64,000 nucleotides of DNA from assembly GCA_030248215.1 (NCBI GenBank), contig JASANG010002859.1, positions 248,001 to 312,000 on the forward strand, read 5' to 3'. The first letter of the stretch is position 1. Each line of letters opens with the position of its first letter. The translations under genes and the position numbers were made by a program. The notes under the pieces are model-generated. The model made no database searches, was not told the DNA's origin, and saw only the letters and a program-made list of their open reading frames with translations. The DNA comes from Enoplolaimus lenunculus (Eukaryota > Nematoda > Enoplea > Enoplida > Thoracostomopsidae). Below, one piece after another: positions 35,284-46,400 of this stretch.

Positions 35284-36365
35284 AGATCTTTATCGCGTTT
35301 TTGTAAACATTGTGTGCTTCAGTTAGTTGTTTTATGGGGCTATTTTGGCACCTTCGATTACTTAGTCTCCTTAAAAAGGAGTTTAAACCTCAAAGTTCTG
35401 AAAACACTTTGAAGATTAGGTGTTTTTTATGGCTGATCAAACCCTGGTTTTCTTCAGAAATACTGATGCTCCGTTCTAGGCAGGATGATAATGGATAGTA
35501 GAAATAATTGGAGCAGGTAGTGATCAAAATAACGAAAACGGAAAACGGATATTGAAGTATAAAAGTTTCAAAAACGTTCTATTTTTCAGCTAACAAAATT
35601 GAGGCGTGCAAATATTCTCCGGTCTTTCAAATTTATAATAGAAAAAAAATGGCGGATACATCGAAATTTTTTTAAGATTTTGGATGAATTTCGTATATAA
35701 TTCTTATTCCATGTCAGACAGTTGCAACATATCTGTAACGTAAAATTGCTAGATATATACGTGATTTATGACTAAGTTTGGACGTGAAAAAATAACACAA
35801 TTTCTGTTATTTCTATAACGCAAATGGACACTGATTTTTACCGGAAATGGAAACGGATATCCGGATACGCTTTGGTTCTAGGATAAAAAAAGCACTTGAT
35901 TAGTTTTTAAAATTTATACTATGTGCTGACCGTAACGTTAAGAATGTCGCCCCATCAATTTTGGGTGAAACGAGAGTAGTAAAGTACTATAACGACCCAG
36001 ATAACCCAAATTTAAATTATTCAATTTTAACAAGTTTTCTTGTGATTTAACAACGACATTTCATTTTGTCGTATTTGTGTTACGTTTTTCGATTTGTGTA
36101 GAATACATTTGAACGTGAATCATTTTTTAAAATTTTTTCAATCTTTGGTTAATGCCGACCGACCAATAACAGTCATTGGATTTAAGCAATGTGTTTATTT
36201 TCGTTGTAAATATTGTAAGTCTGAAATTTTAACACCGGTAGAATTTGGAGTCACTGGCTGATCATGAGGGGGTCATCCACGCCTCGTCCCTAAACACGAA
36301 TCAAAACGAAAATTTTGTATAATATTATATAGCAGTAAGGCGGCATTTGGCTTTTCACTCACACA

Positions 36366-36484
36366 CTGCAAAAATGGTGAGTCAAACTGTCTCTCACGGA
36401 CATAGGCTTTTCCGGACTACACAAATTGAGTCAAATTCGACTTCGCCAGAGTCAAATTCGATTCACTGAATATAGCGCATACAC
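36366..36484. mobile_element. Palindromic TA-MITE, family C, truncated
   Basis: Begins CACTGCAAAAATGGTGAGTC and continues through the GACTACACAAATTGAGTC centre. The right arm is missing. Confidence 0.6.
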
Positions 36485-36790
36485 TGACGGATCCAGCGGT
36501 TTTAGGCGTGAGAGGATACTTTTATGTTTTTAAATTTTACTGTTTTAAAGCGGCGTTTTAAGCCAAATTTTTCGTTAATGTAGAATTTATTAATTGTATT
36601 AATTGCCCGAAGATTATACATCCTCAGCCCCTGCTTCTATACACTGCAATTTTGGCTAATGTTGCTTTCAAAGCTGTAAATACAGATCACACGTGTTACC
36701 TGATAAACTATGACGTATTAATGCTTTTTATCGTTTATCAAGAATGCCATCCGTACCCCCACCCCCCTTTATTTATAGGGGGTACAACCG

Positions 36791-37141
36791 GTGCGAACTA
36801 TGACACTTTATGTATCCGGCAATAAAATGATCCTCTTATTGTTTAGTTTAGGGTTATTACATGTGACAACGACCCCCGGTAAACAAGGGGGATCGGCCAA
36901 AAATGCAACGCCCGGTGGTACATTTTGTATCATGCGAAACCGCAAATGTTGCACACTCTTGTACTATGCACTCTTGGTTATATATCTTCTGTTTATTATT
37001 CATATTAATCGGCGTTTGTCAAACAAGAAATTTACGCAAACTAAAGATTTAAAACACGAAAATAAATCACTACAACCAGATGTCTGCCCAGAACCTGCAG
37101 TGCCGCAGGAAATTAACCTCGGCGGACTCCCAACAGTTTGA
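36791..37141 (+). CDS. Unrecognised ORF, type II membrane protein-like
   Basis: A 116-codon plus-strand ORF. An internal Met starts a short basic tail (MRNRKCC), then about 18 hydrophobic residues (LLYYALLVIYLLFIIHI), then a polar Lys-rich stem ending CPEPAVPQEINLGGLP. That is the layout of a Golgi type II enzyme (cytoplasmic tail, anchor, stem), and the N-terminal part of the ORF is also hydrophobic. It may be a first exon, since CCAACA|GTTTGA could be a donor, or a chance ORF. I find no following catalytic exon. No family recognised. Confidence 0.3.
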   Translation: MRTMTLYVSGNKMILLLFSLGLLHVTTTPGKQGGSAKNATPGGTFCIMRNRKCCTLLYYALLVIYLLFIIHINRRLSNKKFTQTKDLKHENKSLQPDVCPEPAVPQEINLGGLPTV

Positions 37142-37449
37142 CGCAATTGAATTAATTTGTTTAAGTTCGGGTCCTAAGCATTTTTCATTAAAATAAGTTC
37201 TTTCTATGTTTTGTTTAACTCGTACACAAAGTTTTGGTGTCGCAATTTGTCAATAGTAACATTTGACTACGGTGTCACAACAATTGACCTGACTTAAATT
37301 GTTTAACCTCGTTTTAATGGTAATTTCAAAACACCGTAGTCAAATTTAAAAGTTATACAAGTAATCTCTGCTTTATACGATTTAAATTTTTATTTCGAAA
37401 AAATAGGACTAAATAATGATTTGTGTACAGTAATTTGTGCACTGTGCAG

Positions 37450-37781
37450 CAGGGTGCAACCGGAGGTGTAAAATACTGGAGCCGGAGGTGACTTGAAATT
37501 AGGTTGTATAAAATGATGGTTAATTAGTTAATTTTAGCCAATATCTACAATACGTTGTTAAGTTGTTTGGTTTTACGCTAATTTTTTGCGAAATTTTGGA
37601 AATTCTTGCCTGAAAATTGTGACAAAGGTAAAACGAAACGCGTTAAATAAATTTAGCAAAAGTTTGCAAAATTTACTACCAAAATTGACAGAACTTCAGG
37701 CAAAAATTCTACCGGCGCCGGAGGCCGATTTTCTGCCGGAGCCGGGAGCATACCTCCGGGATTATTTTTATTTGGAGGTGT
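37450..37781. mobile_element. Family D variant (CCGGAGG subtype)
   Basis: CAGGGTGCAACCGGAGGTG at the left; CCGGCGCCGGAGGCC and GCCGGGAGCATACCTCCGG to the right, then split by the family B copy at 37782. Confidence 0.6.
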
Positions 37782-37928
37782 GGCCATTGTAAAGAACAGG
37801 AGCGGAACAGTATTATAAGCATATCCCTTTGCCTAAGCCTAAGCCAAGCAAAAAATAGTCTAAAGCTTTAAGCTTACTCTTTTCTAGTCCCACAGAAAAA
37901 CGTTCCGTCCCTGATCTTTACATAGGCC
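37782..37928. mobile_element. Family B MITE nested in a family D element
   Basis: Flanks GGAGGTGT / GGAGGTAT (7 of 8). Ends GGCCATTGTAAAGAACAGG and CCCTGATCTTTACATAGGCC. Inserted into the CCGGAGG-rich D-type element that starts at 37450. Confidence 0.7.
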
Positions 37929-38348
37929 GGAGGTATTTAGGCAACCAGGAGTTTACAGTATATATAGCGTAAGCCTTTAATTCGCGCAAGAATGAGCATA
38001 TGAATATATATAAACGAAAACAGCACAAAAACTAAAACTTGTCGTTTTTACAAAATCGGCTTGTCTGCGCAGTTTATGCCGTCCCAAGGCCAACAGTTCC
38101 GCACCCCCGCTCCTCGGGGGGTCGTCGAACTTTCAGTAGATCTACAATTTGAAATCAACCGGCTTTTATCCTATAGAACCATTGTAACGTTTTTCAGAGC
38201 AACAGCGCTCTTGTACACTTTAACCTAATGCGTTTACTTACGTTTAGGTTTTGGTTTATGTTTAGGATTGAAACTTACCTAAGCCTTTGCCTAATCGATT
38301 GCGCGAGCAATAATCGTTTGCCTAGGTCTTTGACTGAACCGTTGCCTC

Positions 38349-38776
38349 CAGGGTGCGACCGGAATTCCGGTTCCGGTAGGGAACTCCGGTATTTTTCACC
38401 ATCCGGTAACGGTAAGAAATGCGGTATTTTTTTATCTGAATTTTCCGGTATTTTCGGTATTAAAAATTGTTCTCATTCGAAAATTTTAGAAAAATTGGCA
38501 TATTATTCTAACTTATTTATCTTGTCCGAGCGTGCGTTGCCAAAAATTTCAATTTGTGCCATACTCCATTAAATTTAGCATATGTTTCCAGTTTTCCACC
38601 TACTGTATTTGGTTCAGGATTTTGGCATTCTATATGGTGTGTTTACAGCATTAAAAGCGATAAAATAGCGCTCAAAATAAACTTTTCGGTAACAAATATT
38701 TTTCATTTTCCGGTTCCGGTATTTCTCCAACTTTCCGGTTCTAGTTCCGGTATTTTATGATTCCAGTTCCACCCTG
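38349..38776. mobile_element. hAT-like MITE, family D, perfect target duplication
   Basis: Identical flanks GTTGCCTC. CAGGGTGCGACCGGAATTCC to CCAGTTCCACCCTG, 428 bp. The spurious ORF at 38228-38572 is repeat. Confidence 0.9.
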
Positions 38777-39378
38777 GTTGCCTCCACCTAAGCCTAAATC
38801 CTAAAGCTATAGCATTAAATGTGAGGGGAAGTGTACAAGACACGGACAAATTGCGCAATCTTTTCAACCGGAATTGCGTCTACGTCAGTACACTGGTGGC
38901 AAAGCGCATTGCGGACACGTTTTTTTAAAATGTAGCAATTAAATTTTGAGTGTATAACAAGCAATGCTTATAAACCACTGAAATAAGACTTTTTTTCAAT
39001 ATTTGTTTTGCTTTTAAAGCTGTTTTCCTCTGTCCACAGTGTAAATTTGAACATAAACTTGAAATTATTAAATGACTTTTGCTTCGTGGCGATCTAAAAA
39101 ACAGTTGATACATTCGTATTGCATTAATGGTGCGTAGGACACACATTCGAGATTCGATGCCTTTATTTTTAGTGTTTTTTCCTAAAATTCTAGCCGTTTC
39201 GGCTTATAAATATGGCATCACGACAATTCGCCGCCCGATATAATCCGAAATTTCATCGAGTCGACAATTCTTTGCTCACCGTTTATGCTTAGGTTTTAGG
39301 CTTCGGATCACGCTTAGGATTATGCACAGATTTATTCTTTGGCTTTAGAAAACTGTTGAGCGACAAGTTGTCGGGCTA

Positions 39379-39578
39379 CACTGCAAAAAATTGTGAGTCA
39401 AATTGAATATCTCCGAAATAGGCTTTTTTGGACTACACAAACTGAGTCAAAATTCGACTCCGCCTGAGTCAAACTCGACTCAATTTGACTCTATCGGCGT
39501 CGAATTTTGACTCAGTTTGTGTAGACCGGAAAAGCCTATTTCGGAAAGAGTCAATTTGACTCACCATTTTTTGCAGTG
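39379..39578. mobile_element. Palindromic TA-MITE, family C
   Basis: 200 bp flanked by TA; CACTGCAAAAAATTGTGAG to CTCACCATTTTTTGCAGTG. Nearly a complete inverted repeat with GACTC-rich arms. Inserted in a CGACAAGTTGTCG-type repeat that resumes after it. The TA duplication suggests Tc1/mariner-type mobilisation. Confidence 0.8.
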
Positions 39579-40441
39579 TACGAATTGTCGTAGATTATAT
39601 AAATATATATTGTATAAGCCTAAATATTCTTATTAAGATATTGAATATGTATATATCACCTGCGCTAACTCCAGCCGGGCAACCGTTAATTTTTACACAA
39701 GATGGCAAAAAATTCTGAGATGGAGCAAGAAAAATTACTCTTTGACAGAATTCTTTTGATTCTGTTTAAGAAATTTGACGTCAGGGAGGTGTCGCCCCTG
39801 CCCCGCCCCCTTTTTCTCAGGTAGCTGCGAATCTGGATAAATCAGGATTAAAGTGTTTTAGTAGATTTTGCCTTTTAAGCAAGCCCTGTTTTTGTTTAGT
39901 CCCTGCCAGGATGTAAAGTAAACAAATAGCAAAAATAGCCAAAACGAAAACTGACGCTGAGCAAAATAACAAAAATGAAAAACCGATATTGAAGTATATA
40001 AATTATAGTTGCAAAGATGTTATATTTTGCTATTAAATACAATTGAGGCATGCAAATATTCATAGAACTATTCATAATTTTATTATATAAAACATTGCGC
40101 AAGCAACCGAAATTTCAAAGATTTACAAAAAAAGTATTTTTGTTTCATGCCGACCAATTGCAGCATATCAGAACTGAGAAATTGCGCTATTTACACACGA
40201 TTTTAAATTTAATTTTGAGTACAAAAATATTAACGGAATTTTTGGTATTTCTGTATTTACGGAAACGAACTCCGTTGTTTACTGAAAATGAAACCTAAAG
40301 TTCGGTTACATTCTGGACGCTACAACTCTGTAAATTTTAAAGCTTTAAGTTGGTTTGTTTGAATATTAATGTAATGTTGAATCGAATCATAATACAACAC
40401 TTCATTTATGATCTAGAAAATCACGTTTTTGACGTTTAACA

Positions 40442-43400
40442 ATGGTCAGCTGTGATGATCAATCCTCTGTTAAGCTTTGCGCTTTTCGTGGCGAATACAA
40501 GGTATACATCCAGCAATAAATTGGCTGTCATCCGAAGCAGGGGACCCTATACAAAAGCGTGAATTTAATACTTAAACTTAAAATGACCGTTTGTTTACTC
40601 ACTGTAAAAATTTCAGTGAATTGTCTTTAACTCAGAATGAGTTGAACCATTCAGTCCGAGTTAGGACTATCAGAACTCAGAAGTTTGGGTTGGTTGATGC
40701 AATTCATTCTGAGCTAATTAATCAACTAACACAGAATCAACTCAACGCAGAGTGAAAATGAACGTTTGTTTACTGACTGTAAATTTCAGTGAATTGTCTT
40801 TAACTCAGAATGAGAGTTGAATCATTCAGTCCGAGTTAGGACTATCAGAACTCAGAAGTTTGGGTTGGTTGATTTAAATCATCCTGACCTAATTAATCAA
40901 CTAAACACAGAATCAACTCAACGCAGAGTGAGAATCATCTCAACTGCAGAGTGAGTTAAACTTTACTGATATTAATACAGAAATAACCGATTCGCAAGCT
41001 GAATTGATTAATCAACTCATTGGAATTTACAGAGCTGTTTGTTTGTACCGTTGTAATTTTGTGTTTGGTACTTACTTTTACTTTATTCAATTTTGCAATT
41101 TTATTTTTAAACACAGAATTTTGATAGCAATGCGTTCAAATATTTAACTCTTATGATCGATTTGTTCGAAATTTTCCAACGTTGAAGCTTCCATGCGTGC
41201 TTTAACAGCAGTTAAACTGCTTCAACAAATGCAATTTAGCACTAAGAGTACTCCGCAGTCGGTGAAATTCAAAAACTGAAAAATTCTTCTGAAACTCAAA
41301 CACCGAAAAAAGTTAAATTTTACTATAAAAATTCGATTGAATTGATTTTAATTCAGAATGTTAGCCTTTTTCGGCCAATGTAAAGAATAGGGGCGGAACA
41401 GTATTATAAGCATAAGCCTAAACCTAAGCGTAAGAATGGGACCGCTACACTGGTATCAGCATATTGCTAAGCTTACCCTAAAAGTCTAAGCCTAAGCGTA
41501 AGAATGAGCTTAAACCTAAGAATGCGCTTAAACCTAAGCCTAAGCCTAAGCAAGGCAAAAAATTGGTCAAAACCTTAAGCTTACACTATTCTAATCCCAC
41601 ATAAAAACGTTCCGCCCCTGAATTTTACATGGGCCCCTTTTTCTATACTGGAACGCTTGTAAAACCAAACGTCACTCCTCAACCTAGCCGTGATCTGTTT
41701 ATATATTCTAGTATCGATTTAAAGAATTAAGTCCGGCCGAAAGACTGTCGAAGAAGTTTTATAAATACTTAGCGCAGGTAAAAGCTATTAAATCTAATAT
41801 ATATTTGAAAATAACTTAATTTTTTGAGGAAATCACCGCTCTGTTTTATATGTCCCAGTGTTTGCTAAACACAGGCACGTTGGCAGGAGGGCTGTGAGGC
41901 ACTAGACCCCCAATTCGCGAACGAATAAACATTTTGGGCACGTTGGAAATGTATATTTTTAACCCGCCCTCCACTGTTTTTCGTTGCTGATATATACGGT
42001 ATTTCAACTATTGGTTGAATTAAAACGGTTTCTTGTCTTGTATAAAAAGTTTGAGCGATAATGCAAGGTTTATACTGAATAACATACTTTCAAAACTTAA
42101 GTATCCTCTTCGAACTCAAACTTATTACTTTTATAGATGAAGGGGGGGCAAAAGTCCTATAGGCCGATGAAACCCGCTTACCTTCCTTTGACTACGGCCA
42201 AATCACAGTACACGAAAGTTGTGGAAGTAAAGGCGATATTTAAAAAATAGGCTTTGGCTACAAAAAATAATCAAAACGAATAGCTGCGTAAAATCAAGAA
42301 ATCATAAAACATAGTGCACAATTACAAAGGTTGTAGGAGTATATTGAGGAAACAAACACTGCAAAAAATGGTGAGTCAAATTTACTCTCTCCGAAGTATG
42401 CTCTACGGGACTATACAAATTTACTTGGACTCCGCCGGAATCAAACATGCGACTAAAGCGAGTCGAATTTGACTCTGGCGGAGTCGAATTTGACTCAGTT
42501 TGTGTACTTCCGTATAGCATATTTCGGAGAGAGTCAATTTGACTCATCAATTTTTTGCAGTGAAACGAAAAACAATTTTGAAATTTCAGTTCATTCCACG
42601 ACAAGTACATCCAAACTATTTGACGTTGATTACTCTGACATTATCGTTGTCAACATTCACAATATTCGCGTTTTACGATTGGAATTTTTTAGCGTCGACC
42701 TCGGCAAAGCCAAATGCACGCGAAATACCGCGATGGGTTTGGATTGCAGCGTTGATTGCAAACATTGCTGAATTTATTGTAGTTAAGTTGTCTTCGTAGC
42801 TGGCTCGGTTGAAAAACAAGACGATTCATATACGCTGAGTGGCAAATTGTATGATGGTATAGGAAACTTCGCGAGCGAAATCGGCGAAAAGCCACATAAG
42901 ATTATTATCGATCATTCATGTGGCCCATGTTACTTTTTGACTCACCATTTTTTGCAGTGTATATTTTATATATGCTTAGGTTTATATGTTGTTGCAAATA
43001 GGCCTACCGTACAAAAACGCTTTGCGTGTAGTCCCTACTAAATTTTTATCGACTCCAGGACTCAGTAAACCGGTTAAAAACCCATGGGTACTCTCAAAAG
43101 CTTAAACTAACTTGATTTGAGCTTAGCTAATCCGGCATTAAACTAACTTTAGAGATTAACTAAATCAAGAGTGGATGATCACTTTAACAAGAGTGTGCAA
43201 CTACCGATAGGACGAATTCTTGATTGCGAAGCAGAAAGCTAAATTTATTGGTAAAGAAGTGTTAATATTTATAATTCAAGCCAATATTTTAGATGCCCTG
43301 GATGGTGTTCACGCCCGTGAAACTGGTCAAGAAAGTAACTTCGGCGAACTCTTGGATCATTCAGTTGATGTTGTTCGAATTGGCGTTGTTCAACCGTTTT

Positions 43401-46400
43401 GTCTTCTTTCGTTGTTCGGTCGCTATGATTATGGGTTTGTTGACAATGGCACGCAATATACACAGCGTATACCTACACAGATAGGCCCATGTTACTTTAA
43501 GGGGCGTTCAAGTTTCTGGTGGGTAAAGAGTCGGTTTGCATTCTAGATTACATTTTTTGCTTAGGCTTAGGCTTAGGCTTAGGCTTAGGCTTAGGAACAC
43601 ATGTTTGCAACGCTTAGGCTTACGCCTAGGCGTAGGCTTAGGAACACATTTTTGCAACGCTTATAGGCTATTAGGCTTAGGATTAGGCTTAGGCTTAGGC
43701 TTAGAATTAGGCTTAGGCTTAGGCTTAGGAACACATGTTTGCAACGCTTAGGCTTAGGCCTAGGCTTAGGCTTAGGAACACATTTTTGCAACGCTTATAG
43801 GCTTACTGTTACGCCCCTAATTGTAACATTGACCCGTAGATATATACCGCTAACGGGGATTCTGGTTCGGAGCAGGTTACTCAAATTATTTAAATATATT
43901 TCGTTTTGCTTTTATATCTATTTGTCTCAGCAAGCATTTAGTTACTAAAAACAGTAATGAATTTGTCAGAATTATTGAGGGACTATGGTATGGCATCATC
44001 GGCCCTCATGTGGCTACTAGTTCAAACGAATAAAAATGGACATTTTTATAGTTTACAAAACTTACGGGTTCAAATTAATGTTGCGAAGAGTCAGAATCAC
44101 CAATCGTTTTTAATATCTAATATTTTAAGCTCTATTCACGCGTGCAACGTTTTTTGCAGCAAACATGACGGTTTCCTATACGAGTCGTAGTTGCAAATTG
44201 TCGGAATGTGGTTGCAGAAACTACTATTTATTCTATCTATATATTAAAGCTGGAACGCCCCACATACGTATTTTAGGCAGCGTTCTAACAGATTTTTGTT
44301 TACGTTACGTATACAAATCTATATATTAAAGCTGGAACGCCCCACACACGTGTTTTAAGCAGCGTTCAAACACATTTTTGTTTACATTACGTATACAAAT
44401 TAAGACTATGCATTGAGAATACATACTGTTTCGGATGTGTTTTATATATCTGCAAATCACAACAGCTTTTCAAAAAGGAGTTTTTTCCAATATCGTTAAC
44501 TTAAATATGAGCGGCTCTAGAGCCGGAAAAGCCTTAGTCCAGTTGCACATGTGTACAACTACGCGTACTAAAGTTTGTCCATTTCAAAAGGTATTTTGAA
44601 AAATAGCGTTTCATTTTTTCACACGATTCCTAACTGAACATTTAATTAATTTTTTAGAATCAAAATCACACGTATGCTGTTGTTGATTCTGAGTTCACAC
44701 GCTCTTTTGATAAGCACATTTATCACACAATCGATAACCAATGTGCTCGTAATTTCGTCATTGTATGATGTCAGCTTTATGGTAAGTTGAAAATATTACT
44801 GTGAATGCTTTTGCCGCGTAAAGATCAGCGGCGGAAATGTAATTGCGTGAGCTTAAGCTTTAGACAAATTTTGTGGTTAGGCTTACGCTTAGGTGTTAGC
44901 TCATTCGTACGCTTAGACTTAAGTGTGAGAGTTTCCTTGAGCTCTCTCGAATCCAGCTCTTATAGTCGAGCAAGGACGGAACCGGTTTACGCTCAGGAGT
45001 ACCAAGCTTATGCATGTGAGAAAATGTTTTTGCTTAAAGCTTTTAATATCTCGTTTTCAGTTCTTGAACTATTTATACTTTATGACTTGGTATCGCAGTT
45101 CGACTCGATGTTGGAAGCTTGAACCATATGCACCGTATTTACCGTATAATAACGCAGAAATTGTTCAGTTTTGCTTGAGTAAGTACGATTGTAAGATGCG
45201 TACTGTCAGATAGATTTCATTAAGCTTATACAATATTGTCGGTTTATTTTAACTAAATATTGAAAAATCAAGTTCTATGGGGCCACCCAGGCCTATAGCC
45301 GCTATAAGAGATTTAAACGGTGAACTAAATATCAAAGTTTAGGTGGGCGTCGGTCGGTAGTTCCGGTCCGAATTTTTTCCACTATTAAATATCACGTCGA
45401 CCAGTGTTCAGAAATTTTTGAATCCGCTGTTGAGAAATTATAAAAACTGTTATATATAATATATATGTATATATATTATATATATTTATATATATATTTA
45501 TATATAAATATATATTATATAATATATCAGGATTCCACCGGAATTCCTGCAAAAATTCAATTCCTTTCTGCATTCAAAGGTGCAGGGACCGGAATTTTTA
45601 CAGTTTGCGGCAAATTATACCTAATAATTTATATATTGGAAACTTTGTCATTAAAAATAGTTATTTCGACATGAGTGTTTTACCAATTACTTCAATTATG
45701 TTAATAGTTCGGAAGTGTTTTCGCAAATGTTGATGATTTAAACAGCTCAATTCGTTTAAGTCACGAGGCACACTTATGTTCGCGTTTTGTTGCTCACCGC
45801 ACAGCTGCGCAATGGGCCATGTGTTCTATTTGTGTCAACTTTAATATAAGTTTCAGTTTGTGGCAACTGTTTTTCAATATTGACTCTGCTGCCGACACTT
45901 TTCAGCAGGTAAAAGTAAACTATCTTTTATATTGATTTGATTTTAAAGAAATCCTTCATTTTCAATTTTACTATGCTTCCTGATTCCAAACTCAAGTTTG
46001 AAATTTAGTATTTTTGATTTCTACGCTGTGTGGCTTTAAATTAAAACGGACGACGCCTAAAATCCATATCTGATACTTTAATTCTTTCCCGCATAGAGTA
46101 TACTATGAGTAACCAACTGCAAACTGTATGCGCGCAATACTCTGTAAAAACAGTACATAAAATAATTTCGTTATATTTTACTAACTTTTTTAAGTATAAG
46201 TGTACTAAATATTGAGCAAATCTTTGATTAATTAATGTAAATAAGTAAAACTACTGTTGTCATTTCCTGATTAATTAAGTAAATGTAAAGCTAAAAATTT
46301 TGTGTTTGCTTAAAATTAAGTAAAACTTTGCCAAGCTCCATAGTAAGTAAAACCGACACTTAAGTCGGCAACAGTTTTACTTATTTTTAAGTATATTTTT

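Larger units (their letters stand above)
33599..36365. other. Non-coding, scattered repeats
   Basis: Family L and B pieces and TATCCGGATATG scraps (33720, 35850). No supported exon. Confidence 0.4.

Noticed and set aside
43550-43800. TTAGGC arrays as an interstitial telomere
   Set aside because: The arrays are enclosed by transposon ends and target duplications at many sites, so they are part of mobile elements.
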